This document shows positions 15,109 through 23,548 of a DNA stretch of 23,799 bases, piece after piece; positions within the stretch are counted from its first letter, which is position 1; each line of letters starts with the position of its first letter. Below the pieces are notes generated by a model that searched no databases, had not been told where the DNA came from, and was given only the letters and a program-made list of their open reading frames with translations. The DNA lies in NCBI GenBank assembly GCA_934667475.1, contig CAKUMB010000021.1, positions 1 to 23,799 of the forward strand. Direction: 5' to 3'. The translations under genes and the position numbers were made by a program. Source of the stretch: an uncultured Muribaculaceae bacterium (GTDB taxonomy: Bacteria; Bacteroidota; Bacteroidia; Bacteroidales; Muribaculaceae).

Positions 15109-16921
15109 TTAATTATCTATAATCGGCCAAAAATCGGCTTTGAATAGCTGCGACATTCCGTTTTGGGTGAATGTCGCAGTTATTTTTTCGCAGAGATAGC
15201 GTTTGCCGTGGATAAGGAAAACCGAGCGAGGATTGGGCAAAGTGTCGGAAAGGTTTGGGGTTGATGGCATAGACACTTCGCCTTACATTGGCGTTTGTGT
15301 CATTCAGGCGGAGTGAGGTGTGTGGGCGGAAGTAGCCGCTCCAGTCATCGTTGATGATTACATCGTCAACGAAGGGGTAAGGCAACTTGCCGTCATAGGT
15401 AGCAGCACCGTCCCACCACCCGATATAAATCTTGTCGTAGAACTCGCTCTTTTGCTTCTTCTCGCCGGCAGCCAACGCCTACAAGGAGATAGGCTGATAG
15501 AATGTGCCGTCAACTCGCGCCTTGTAGTCCTCTATCAAGTCGCCCGACGGACTGCCCACATTCGTTTCAGAAGAAGCAGAGCCATCGTCATAACCCGAAA
15601 ACGAAAGGAACAAACACCGACCATAAACACTATCGGTATAGTCAATCCACGCCGGCACAAACTCCAACTCCTCCGAGTTCGCATCTTCTCGTTCATCAAC
15701 GATGCGACCGCCGAAGAGATTGACAGGCTGCAACAGACACTTGTACGAATAGCGGTTAGGCATACTCTTGCGTTCCTCCACTAAGGTTTTCTCCACGCCA
15801 CGCACCACAAAGTATATGTCGAGGTCTTTGGCGTAAAGGAGTTTGTCGCGGTTGGAGCCACGTTGCGACGAGCCGTTCCATGTGGCAAGCGACTTGTTAG
15901 ACGCAAGCAACTGCGAGAGCGTGTCGTAAGAAACGGCATCACGTTTGCGAGCCTTGATAAACCAGTCGCACGCATAGAACTTCCACATCTCATGGTCACA
16001 CTCCGCATAGACAAGGTTCTTCGCCTCCCGATATTCGCACTTCTCATTCTCCACTGTCACAGCCACCGAATGTTCAGCCACCACCTTGTCAAGCGTGACC
16101 ATCGGCAACGACTTGATATATTCCTGCGAATAGCAGAACGACACGTGCGAAGCACGCATATCAAAGTCGAACTCCGCATCAAGAAACACCTCGAGTTTCT
16201 CAAAAAACTCCTTTACCGACCAATGCGGAAGTGCGGAAGCGAACTCCGGCATATTCCACGCCCACGGCAGCGTGTTGCAAACAAGCAGATAGCGATGCTC
16301 CTCCCGATTTTCCCAAGAAGAAAAATCGTAGGTAAAACCGAGAGCCTCGCAAATCCGCTTCACAACAAAAAGCCAATACGGCTGCCACGACAAGCCACGA
16401 GTGTCCGAGTGCCACGAGTATTTCCCCGAAGCATACTTAGGGCAATTCTGTATATTGCCCGACTCATTGTTCTCCCAAGGTAGCGCCACAAAGGAGAGAT
16501 TTCGTGAGCCATTGTCCCAGGCAGACGAAGGCGAAATTTGCGAAGCCGAAAGATATTCCGGCACACCGAGGTCAAGTTCATTGATATAGATCTTGTCGAG
16601 GTCAGAATCAAAGTTCGCATCCGACCGCCCCTCCAAGAACTGCGTATTCACCTCCGTTTCATTGATTTCCGTAATCACGATACTGCCGTGCTTCACGAAA
16701 AAGCCGTCACAAATCGTGCAGTCGAACACCGCCTTGTTAGCCACCACATCATCACGGTTGATGTGACCGAAGATAGCAAGGTTTTGCATACAGCCACGCA
16801 GTGGAAAAGTGATAGTGAGCGAATAGCCGTCAGAGCCAGAAAACAATCTGTTTTCAGCCACATACTCAAAAGAGGTATTTTCCTTTAAAGTGGCTACCAT
16901 TCCATTAATTGTAATTTGCAT
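15109..16921 (-). pseudogene. broken prophage tail/baseplate-type protein gene
   Basis: The intact part is 480 residues (15482-16921, starting MQITINGMVATLKENTSFEY) and resembles large tail-associated proteins encoded next to tape measure genes in Bacteroidetes prophages; I know no formal name. It stops at an amber codon at 15479-15481, but the same frame continues with clearly protein-like sequence (ALAAGEKKQKSEFYDKIYIG, then WWDGAATYDGKLPYPFVDD and WSGYFRPHTSLRLNDTNANV). After INPK at about 15254-15265 the homologous reading moves to another frame: NPRSVFLIHGKRYLCEKI, then ATFTQNGMSQLFKADFWPI, ending with TAA at 15109-15111. Two lesions mean the full protein is not made. It follows the tape measure gene by 12 bases. 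Confidence 0.8.
15148..15189 (+). terminator. terminator-like hairpin inside the 3' end of the tail pseudogene
   Basis: CTGCGACATTC (15148-15158) pairs perfectly with GAATGTCGCAG (15169-15179), followed on the plus strand by TTATTTTTT. It could end rightward read-through from the engB unit. The same bases encode a conserved-looking part of the tail protein, so the match could also be partly chance. Confidence 0.4.
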
Positions 16922-16933
16922 AAGAGGTACGAG

Positions 16934-19900
16934 TTATTTCTTGGATTTGGGAGATTTATTCTTGATTAGGCGATTGTAGTCGTCTTGGACTTTCTCTATG
17001 CCATAATCTCCTATAATGGTATTAATGGTCACAAAGGGTTCATTCAAGCGTTCGTTCAATCTTGCGATTGAAGTGGAGAGCGGAGTGTGGAGAGCGGAGA
17101 GGCTTTTCAGTGCATCAGCCACATCTTGGCTTTCCGTTTGCGTTACAACGACTGTTGGCGATTGCCCTTGCTGAGCCAGCACCATAGGCGCAGTGATGGA
17201 GCGTGACACATCGGCGGCTTTCAGCGAGCCGATAGTGTTCGTGCGCTGCGCATAATCCAAAGCCTCAATCAGAGGGCGAGTTTGTGGCGAACGCACAAGC
17301 CTTTGCGAAGCCACCCATTCACCTGCATGCACGATGCCCACAGGTTCATCGACCTTGCCATCGGGCGTAAAACCACCTTGTGAATAGCCTTGCGCCACCG
17401 AAGCCTGTTGTTGCTTCTTGATAGCCGCAATCTGTATCATACCCGCAGCCACCGCCATACCGGCAGCAATAGGCGCAAGAATGTAGCCCACGAGCGGAAT
17501 GGCAGCAGCCGAGCCGTAGGCAGAGATGGCATTTTGAGCCGTCTGCGCAACCGCTTGAATGACTTGCATCGCAAACATCTTGCGGTTAGCCTCATTCTTC
17601 GCCTTGGCGATTTCACGCTCCTTATCCTTTTCGAGCTTCTTCACTTGATAAGAATTTCCCTCCGCAGCCGAGATTTCCGATTCATACCGCTTATCAATCG
17701 CCGCCGTTTCCAGTTCAAGTTCCGCTTGAACAAGTGAAGAAAGCGAAGAAAAGATAGCACCCATACTCGAAGTGAGCGTGGATATTGCACCCTGCATCGC
17801 CTTACCGCCGTCACTGTTCAGCCACTCCACCGAAGCGTCAACCGCACGTTGTGCCGAGTTGCGAGTGTCTTCCTCCACAAGCAACCCATACTTCTTCTGC
17901 AAAGCCAGTTTCGCTTTCTGAAATGCCTCCTCAATGCGCAGTTTCTCCTCCGCATTGTCCCCGGCTGCCTTAATCTCGCGGTCATATACCGTCTGAAGCA
18001 AAGCAAGGTCAGCATCATACTTCGCTTGCCTTTCTTGCGGATTGTCCCCGAAAAACTCCTTCTTCATCGAAGCGAGTTTCCGTTCATTCTCCTCCACGGC
18101 ACGCTGACGGCGTTGCATTTGAGCGATAAGCAACTGCTGCAACTGCTGCTCAGCCTGTAACCGCTCCTTGCTGCTCTCCGCATAGATGTTTGAGAGCTTT
18201 TGCTGATGCAAAATCTCATACTCCTCAGTTCTTAAATCGTAGGTCTCTTTGGAGATAGAGCCATCGATGTAGAACTGCTTCAACTCCGCCATCTGCGCAT
18301 CATAGCGTTTCTTCTCCGCATCCATTGACTGCGACAAAAGCGCCTCGTCATTTTCCTGCTTTTGCTTCTTCACCGCCTCATAGTAGTCAGCCTCAGTCTT
18401 CAGCCGTTCCGTTTCTGAGAGGTCGGTGCGTTTAAGCAAAGCCTCGTAGTAGTCCACCGCAGCCTTGTTCATATCCGCAAGATATTGCAGATAGTCTTTC
18501 TTGCCAGTGGCATAAGCGATGCGCGCCTCCGCCTCCGCACGCTCCCGAGCCTCCTGCTCCTTAGCGAAGCGGTCGGCAGAGGAAGAAGAATTACCACCAC
18601 TGCCACCGGCATTGCCACCCGAAGCAGAACTGCCACTTGGCATAGTCGGAATGCTTGGCATATCAGTGTTGTCAGTTGCAGCATCGGCTGCAATATGGTA
18701 TTTGTCGGCAAGCGTTTTGTTGGCGGAATTGATAGTGTTTATTTTATTCTGCGTGGCATTGACACTCGCATTCGCCGAGTTAAGATTGTTACTCGCATTG
18801 CGCACAGCCTTCGCAGCATCATTTAGAGCCTGCAAATGCCCTCGAACCTCCTGCGACTTCATCTCACGAGAATCGCCCAAGGCGGCACTATTGATTGCCG
18901 GACGATGCTTCTTCTCCGCCTCGTCCTTCTTGTCAACGGCAGTGTTGTATTCCTTTTGTCGCTTCTGTTGTGTCTTCTTCTCATTTTCAAGTTGCGATTC
19001 AAGCGTTAAAAGCTCCTTTTCATTCTCCTCAATCTTGGCCGCCGCCGCTCGGGCGCGAGCTGCATTGATGATAGCTTCTCGCAACTGGTCGTACTGCTTC
19101 TTCGCCTTACCCACCATAATCTCTTCAATCGACAAGTTCTTGAAATAGTCGGGATATAGCGACTGTAACTTTTCAGCCGCCTTACGGCGTTCATCTTTCG
19201 ACTTCGCCTCATTAATGGCAGTCTGATAGAGCGACTTCACACGTTGCTCCTCCTTGGCGGCAGCCTGTGCCGAAGCCTCCGCAATGTCCGTCAATGACTT
19301 GTGCCATTCCTTTTCCGCACGCCTTGCCTCGTCAAGAGCCTTTCGAGCCTCGCGAGTTCGGGAAATGAAAGACGCAAGCACACCGACAAGCGCAGTGACA
19401 AGCCCCACGACAATACCTATGGGCGAAGCCTTGCACACGGAGTTAAATATGCGAGTGGCGGCAGCCGCTTTAGTTGTCTGTCCAGACAACTGAAAGTAGC
19501 AGATGCGTAGTGCAATCAGCGTAACACGAGTGACAGAAGCCACACCTTGCGCCACCTTGCACACTGCACCCCAAGCCGCAGTGGCAACGGCACTGCCCTT
19601 GACAACCACCGTGTAGGCAAGAATAGCCGCACCGAGAGAAACAACCTCACGGCGGTATTTGATGAAGAAGTCAACCATAGCCGACAACGCACGCAGTGCA
19701 ATGGTAGAGGAAGAAATCACCATTCTCATAATCGGTTGCAACTTCTCGCCGAGTTCCACGGCAAGTTCGTGGACCCGGTTTTTCGCCTTGTCAAGTCCTG
19801 CCTGCACCGTATTGTTCTGCACCGCGAACTCCGTGTCAATAGACGTAGCCTCCTCGAACGCCTCGTTCGCCACCTCCTGCTGACTGCGCACCTCGCTGAT

Positions 19901-21142
19901 ATGGTTGGCAAGAGTAGAGAGAGCCGATATGGCGCGAGAGCCATTCTCGCCCATATCCTTGAACATAGGCGAAAGCACGTCCATATTGCCAGCCTGTTTC
20001 AGCGTGGAGAGAAACTCGATAAGCGCGGCGTTCATATCCGTTTTAACAAGGTTGGCAAACTTTTCAATATCCATACCAGCCACCCGAGCATATTTTGCCG
20101 GGTCTTGGTAGATACGCACTATTACTTGTGAGAGAGCCGTGGCAGATGCCTCAAGTTTTTGGTTGTTGCTGTCAAGCACCGCCGCAAAACCCATAATCTG
20201 CTGCACCGTCATATTGGCTTGCGAACCCACGCCACCCATTCGGGAGGCGAACTCAGCGAGATAAGGAGCGGAAGCCGAACAGTTTTGCGACAACTCGTTT
20301 ATGACCGAGCCAACGGCAAGCAACGATTTTTCCGTGCCGAGTCGCTTCTCGTCACCGAAGATTCCAGTCAACTTCGACAAAGTCAAAGTCGCACCGCTTC
20401 CGAGGTCATCAAGCGCCACATTGATTTTGTCTGCGGCACGCACAAAACCCAAAACATCCTCCTGTGAAGTCTTACCGAGGCGACCCGCCTCTTGTGCGAG
20501 TTGGTTCAACTCCTCACGTGGCGTTCTGGTGTCAATATTCTTAAATTCCTCATTGAGCGATGAAACTTCGTCAGCCGACATACCGGTAAACTTGCGCACA
20601 TTCGCCATTTCCTGCTCCATTTCGGCAAAAGCGTTCACCGCCTTTCTGCCAGCCATCACTAATCCGGTAATGGCAGCACCCACGGCAACGAGTGCCATCT
20701 GCCACTTGTTCACCCAGTCCATAACTCTGTCAGATAGCGATTTCTGTTCAGCGAGTGTTTCATTCACACGCTCAATCTCCGCCTTCACCGCCTTGATTTT
20801 GGCGACGTTAGCATCCCAAGCGGCGGTGCCGCGCTCGATGCCGTTCAACTGCGAGCGTAAAGTACGGAGTGTCTGCTGAAGTTCCCGAGGCGTAGCCTTG
20901 TCAAGGCGGCGAAGCACTTGTTCGGTGGTAGCCGCAGAGCCTTGCAGTTGGTTAATCAGGCGATTGGTAGAGTTCAGTTCACGCTGAAGTTTCTTCATCG
21001 TCGCCTTATCACCAGCTGAAGCCGCTTTTGCGAGTTTACGTTCGAGTTGTTGCGCCTCCTGCTGAAGCGAGGAAAGCACCTTTTGCGCCTGTCTGCCGTT
21101 TACAGACAGGACAACGTTAGCGGTAGTGTTGTAGTTGGACAT
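16934..21142 (-). CDS. phage tail tape measure protein
   Basis: This 1402-residue protein sets tail length and helps DNA passage in long-tailed phages. The N-terminal 130 residues are coiled-coil-like (SLQQEAQQLERKLAKAASAG, then ELNSTNRLINQLQ). Next comes a hydrophobic stretch (MALVAVGAAITGLVMAG) and the phage tape measure core domain: MANVRKFTGMSADEVSSLNE, TPREELNQLAQEAGRLGKTS, MGGVGSQANMTVQQIMGFAA, QDPAKYARVAGMD. Then follow further membrane-like helices, a long charged coiled coil rich in K, E, A and Q, and a C-terminal hydrophobic glycine/alanine segment. The frame is open to 21298, but MSNYNTTANVVLSVNG at 21142 is the natural start; upstream residues look like spurious translation of structured DNA. 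No interruption is seen, unlike its downstream neighbour. Confidence 0.93.
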   Translation of the reverse strand: MSNYNTTANVVLSVNGRQAQKVLSSLQQEAQQLERKLAKAASAGDKATMKKLQRELNSTNRLINQLQGSAATTEQVLRRLDKATPRELQQTLRTLRSQLNGIERGTAAWDANVAKIKAVKAEIERVNETLAEQKSLSDRVMDWVNKWQMALVAVGAAITGLVMAGRKAVNAFAEMEQEMANVRKFTGMSADEVSSLNEEFKNIDTRTPREELNQLAQEAGRLGKTSQEDVLGFVRAADKINVALDDLGSGATLTLSKLTGIFGDEKRLGTEKSLLAVGSVINELSQNCSASAPYLAEFASRMGGVGSQANMTVQQIMGFAAVLDSNNQKLEASATALSQVIVRIYQDPAKYARVAGMDIEKFANLVKTDMNAALIEFLSTLKQAGNMDVLSPMFKDMGENGSRAISALSTLANHISEVRSQQEVANEAFEEATSIDTEFAVQNNTVQAGLDKAKNRVHELAVELGEKLQPIMRMVISSSTIALRALSAMVDFFIKYRREVVSLGAAILAYTVVVKGSAVATAAWGAVCKVAQGVASVTRVTLIALRICYFQLSGQTTKAAAATRIFNSVCKASPIGIVVGLVTALVGVLASFISRTREARKALDEARRAEKEWHKSLTDIAEASAQAAAKEEQRVKSLYQTAINEAKSKDERRKAAEKLQSLYPDYFKNLSIEEIMVGKAKKQYDQLREAIINAARARAAAAKIEENEKELLTLESQLENEKKTQQKRQKEYNTAVDKKDEAEKKHRPAINSAALGDSREMKSQEVRGHLQALNDAAKAVRNASNNLNSANASVNATQNKINTINSANKTLADKYHIAADAATDNTDMPSIPTMPSGSSASGGNAGGSGGNSSSSADRFAKEQEARERAEAEARIAYATGKKDYLQYLADMNKAAVDYYEALLKRTDLSETERLKTEADYYEAVKKQKQENDEALLSQSMDAEKKRYDAQMAELKQFYIDGSISKETYDLRTEEYEILHQQKLSNIYAESSKERLQAEQQLQQLLIAQMQRRQRAVEENERKLASMKKEFFGDNPQERQAKYDADLALLQTVYDREIKAAGDNAEEKLRIEEAFQKAKLALQKKYGLLVEEDTRNSAQRAVDASVEWLNSDGGKAMQGAISTLTSSMGAIFSSLSSLVQAELELETAAIDKRYESEISAAEGNSYQVKKLEKDKEREIAKAKNEANRKMFAMQVIQAVAQTAQNAISAYGSAAAIPLVGYILAPIAAGMAVAAGMIQIAAIKKQQQASVAQGYSQGGFTPDGKVDEPVGIVHAGEWVASQRLVRSPQTRPLIEALDYAQRTNTIGSLKAADVSRSITAPMVLAQQGQSPTVVVTQTESQDVADALKSLSALHTPLSTSIARLNERLNEPFVTINTIIGDYGIEKVQDDYNRLIKNKSPKSKK

Positions 21143-21201
21143 ATTTTTGAGAGTTAAGAGTGATGAGTTAATGAGAGAAAGAGGAACGAGAGGTATCGAC
21201 C

Positions 21202-22260
21202 ACTCAAATTCGCTGCTTTGAGTAGCAAATTTGAGTAAAAATTTTGGTGGTGTAAAAGACACTGGTACAGCGAGTAAACCCATAAATAACACCGCCAAAA
21301 TTTTAAAAAGTTTCAGTTTGTAAAGGACTGAAACGGAATAATGGCTGAGTATCAGCCATTTAATGGGTTTGTTAAGGGCTTGCCCTTAACTACCGTCTGT
21401 AAAGCCCCCCCACCGCCCTACGGAGCGAGAGCGACCGACCGCCCAAATCCGTTGCGGAATATGCGAGCGAATGTGCGGTCAAATGCGTTGGCGTGCGATC
21501 CAATTCGGCTTGCCGATATTGGTTTCGCAACGACAACACCGCTCACTTGCCGAAGGCAAGGTTATCCCGATGCGTCGTGCGGTGATGCCGAGGCAGCGGC
21601 GCAATGGAGATGATGCCGGCGAGAGTGGAGCTTATTAGGAGTTGTTCAGGCAATTAGTGCCGATACCGCCGAATAACTTGTTCGAGAAGTTTGTCCTGAC
21701 GCAGGAAGGACTGACTGTGCGGTGTCGGCACGTTTAGACTAACTGAACGAAACTCGGAATAAGCGTAGCGGAAGCCGTCATCAGTGGAATGAAGCCAGTG
21801 CCACTGTGCACCGCACAGAGCGTATAATCAACGAAGCCAAAGGGAATATGGTGTCGGCTATGCTCGCAGCAGCGGAGTATGTTAGCTGACGTGTTCCCTT
21901 TGGCGATAAATCCTTTCTGCCTTTAGGCGTTAAAACAAAGGGTGGAAAGAATGATGATGACCGTGTGCTAAAGGTTTTAGGAGAAGAGCGTAGGTATAAG
22001 CGGTTGACGTAAGGAAGCGTGGACTGTGAGGCGACGAATTGCGTTGGTAGCGGAGCGACAGAGCAAAAAGATTTTGTCCTAAGAGCAGATTGAAGTCGGA
22101 GCGGGACCCGCCGAGCCTGTGAGTGCGGTTTCCGTGCAGACGTAAAGCCAACGTGGACAAATTCTTGTTTCGAGAGCCGAACGTAAAAGTCCTTGCTTCC
22201 GTCAGCAAGCCTGTGCCGTAGAGCGTAGCCGAATATTCTAATGCACTGCGTCATCATCAT
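21202..22260 (+). ncRNA. candidate large structured non-coding RNA in the prophage
   Basis: About 1.06 kb without a credible protein gene is packed with stems. By position: 21202-21210/21228-21236 (9 bp) with inner 21212-21217/21221-21226; 21238-21253/21289-21304 (16 bp, one G-U); 21310-21317/21327-21334 (8 bp); 21340-21348/21352-21360 (9 bp, 3-base loop); 21371-21378/21383-21390 (8 bp, CTTG loop); 21500-21522 with a second CTTG loop; 21546-21551/21555-21560 inside 21537-21542/21579-21584; 21657-21669/21719-21731 (13 bp, one G-U) enclosing two hairpins; 21804-21809/21813-21818; 21836-21846/21894-21904 (11 bp) enclosing 21853-21860/21883-21890 and 21861-21865/21875-21879; 21968-21972/21976-21980; 22064-22068/22072-22076; and 22192-22197/22204-22209. 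Of six imperfect pairs noted, five are G-U on the plus strand and one (C21211-A21227) would be G-U only on the minus strand, so the plus strand is preferred. Ends are approximate and no promoter is assigned. Phage-linked giant RNAs such as GOLLD and ROOL are the nearest known concept; a long leader of the tape measure mRNA is the alternative. Confidence 0.6.
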
Positions 22261-22273
22261 TTTGGGGGTGGGG

Positions 22274-22311
22274 AAAAATAAAAGCGTCTGATCCTCACGG
22301 ACAAGACGCTT
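22274..22311 (-). terminator. terminator of the prophage lysis genes
   Basis: AAGCGTCT (22282-22289) pairs with AGACGCTT (22304-22311). The A-rich run at 22274-22283 gives TTTTATTTTT on the minus strand. It lies 27 bases beyond the stop of the spanin-like gene. Confidence 0.85.
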
Positions 22312-22338
22312 ACTAAATCTAATTTAATTATGAGAGCA

Positions 22339-22806
22339 TTACTTCTTGCGTAATCTAACAAATAGTACAAAAACACATAGAGCCAAAGCGATTATGATGA
22401 TTGCCGTTGTATTAGGAGGCTTATAAACATTAGACGAAGTCTTTTCCTCACGATTGCGAGCCGCCGTTGTGCGGTGCGCCACCACCGAATCAGCGACCGA
22501 GGTATCGGATCGCTTTTCACTCTTAACCGACTGCCTATTTCTTACTGACAAACGACGCGTTTTAACTCGAACCAGCGATGCAGCTTTAGCCGTATCACGA
22601 GGAATGAACGCAAGTTCCAGACTGTCGAAGTCGCAAGACCACGACGATACCATATTAAGAAAGGAAGAATCCGAAGAAAAGGAGGCTGACGTATTTGTCA
22701 GCTGAACTTCTTCCTTACTATCCAACTGCACTTGTTTCTGCGAGTGGCACGAGCAGAGGCAAGTGGAGAGGTAAAGGGTAAGAGTGGAGAGAGCTATAAA
22801 TCGCAT
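22339..22806 (-). CDS. candidate unimolecular spanin (lipoprotein with C-terminal membrane helix)
   Basis: The 155-residue product starts MRFIALSTLTLYLSTCLCSC, a lipoprotein signal with a Bacteroidetes-like LCSC lipobox (Cys20 as the likely lipidated residue). A polar, Ser/Arg/Lys-rich middle of about 110 residues follows. The C-terminus is one strong membrane helix, TTAIIIIALALCVFVLFVRL (about 133-152), with a basic RKK tail. A lipoprotein in the outer membrane plus a C-terminal inner-membrane anchor is the topology of u-spanins such as T1 gp11, which disrupt the outer membrane in the last step of lysis. Its place right after the endolysin gene (13-base overlap with it) fits. I chose 22806 rather than 22839 because it gives the clean signal. 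No family was recognised by sequence. Confidence 0.7.
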   Translation of the reverse strand: MRFIALSTLTLYLSTCLCSCHSQKQVQLDSKEEVQLTNTSASFSSDSSFLNMVSSWSCDFDSLELAFIPRDTAKAASLVRVKTRRLSVRNRQSVKSEKRSDTSVADSVVAHRTTAARNREEKTSSNVYKPPNTTAIIIIALALCVFVLFVRLRKK

Positions 22807-23210
22807 AATCCTGAGGTTTTGACGTTGAAAGCAGGGCACGCCTTGTTGGCGAACTCCGAGTGACCGTGAACGCTTGCGTTCGGAAACTGACGGCGCAGTT
22901 CGGTGACGAGCCGAACGAGCGACTGCTTTTGAGCAGGAGTGCGCGTGTCCTTAGGGTGTTTGCCGTCAGCAGTGCAACCGCCGATGTAGCAAATGCCGAT
23001 GGAGTTGGCATTATGCCTAAGACAATGCGCCCCGACTTGCTCAATGGGTCTGCCCTTGTGGACAGAGCCGTCAAGATAAATCACATAGTGATAGCCGATG
23101 TCTTTCCAACCGTTACCGTTGACGTGCCAATCCCGAATTTGCGCCACCGTGAAATTCTTCCCCTCGGGTGTAGCTGCGCAATGAATGATAATTTCGTCGA
23201 TTTTTCTCAT
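22794..23210 (-). CDS. phage endolysin, N-acetylmuramoyl-L-alanine amidase
   Basis: This 138-residue protein matches the T7-lysozyme type of zinc amidase (Amidase_2), which cuts the bond between N-acetylmuramic acid and L-alanine in peptidoglycan. The fold markers are IDEIIIHCAAT (zinc His10), WKDIGYHYVIYLDGSVHKGR, AHCLRHNANSIGICYIGG, and VHGHSEFANKACPAF with zinc His117 and Cys125, spaced eight residues as in T7 lysozyme (His122, Cys130). No signal peptide is present, so it needs the holin for access. Its ATG overlaps the holin stop (ATGA at 23207-23210), and its end overlaps the spanin start. It ends with TAG, which argues against amber recoding in this phage. Confidence 0.94.
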   Translation of the reverse strand: MRKIDEIIIHCAATPEGKNFTVAQIRDWHVNGNGWKDIGYHYVIYLDGSVHKGRPIEQVGAHCLRHNANSIGICYIGGCTADGKHPKDTRTPAQKQSLVRLVTELRRQFPNASVHGHSEFANKACPAFNVKTSGLCDL

Positions 23211-23500
23211 TTCTTCTTGTGTTTATAATGATAATCAATGCCAAAAAGTGACCCCACGAAAGTGAGGATTTCACCGAACGCCACAAGCACCGAGTTGTCT
23301 ATGACACCGGTCGGTGGAACGCAGAACCCGGCCACGAGCAGCGCTGCACCGAGGGCTATCAGTACCACGGCGCAAATCAGTCGCAGTGTCCAAATAGAAC
23401 TGCAACGTTTTCTCAGGAAAAACGATGAAAAGCACTGCGGGGGATGCCAAAGTGGCGGGGGCGCAAAGCCCCCGAGAACGTCCGACAGCAATACAAACAA
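23207..23500 (-). CDS. holin-like small membrane protein
   Basis: The conserved part, LRLICAVVLIALGAALLVAG, then FCVPPTGVID and SVLVAFGEILTFVGSLFGID with a basic end YHYKHKKK, has two membrane helices and matches small holin-type proteins that precede amidase genes in Bacteroides prophages. Holins open the inner membrane so the endolysin can reach peptidoglycan. The start is unsure: there is no ATG in the frame. The longest reading uses TTG at 23498-23500, which sits against a terminator T-tract and would read through a GC hairpin, giving an odd GGFAPPPLWHPPQ leader. A start near CTG at 23414-23416 would give a normal length of about 69 residues. The start codon may have been lost by mutation. 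Confidence 0.75.
   Translation of the reverse strand: MFVLLSDVLGGFAPPPLWHPPQCFSSFFLRKRCSSIWTLRLICAVVLIALGAALLVAGFCVPPTGVIDNSVLVAFGEILTFVGSLFGIDYHYKHKKK
23456..23474. terminator. GC-only hairpin upstream of the holin-like gene
   Basis: CGGGGGC (23456-23462) pairs perfectly with GCCCCCG (23468-23474) around a 5-base loop. There is no T-tract on either side, so it may act as an attenuator or pause site rather than a full terminator. Confidence 0.4.
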
Positions 23501-23522
23501 AAAAGGGAGACCTAAGTCTCCC
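23500..23522 (-). terminator. intrinsic terminator between IS remnants and the lysis genes
   Basis: GGGAGAC (23505-23511) pairs with GTCTCCC (23516-23522) around CTAA. On the minus strand a run of T (23501-23504 and beyond) follows the stem. It stops leftward transcription just before the holin-like gene. Confidence 0.8.
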
Positions 23523-23548
23523 CGAGATTAATTAATTTTGTATTGCAT

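Noticed and set aside
15479..15481. Amber (TAG to Gln) recoding as in some crAss-like phages
   Set aside because: The endolysin gene in the same cluster ends naturally with TAG, only one internal TAG is seen, and a second lesion (frameshift) lies downstream, so pseudogene decay is simpler.
21341..21613. 90-residue plus-strand open frame in the structured interval
   Set aside because: Its translation is low in hydrophobic core pattern, overlaps many hairpins, and is better explained by the lack of stop codons in GC-rich structured RNA.
21781..22260. 159-residue minus-strand open frame in the structured interval
   Set aside because: Composition is rich in Ser, Arg, Leu and Pro without motifs, and it overlaps the nested 11-bp and 8-bp stems; it does not look like a real protein.
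21202..22260. Group II intron or diversity-generating retroelement
   Set aside because: I could not find a convincing domain V-like hairpin, intron boundary motif, reverse transcriptase, or template/variable repeat pair.
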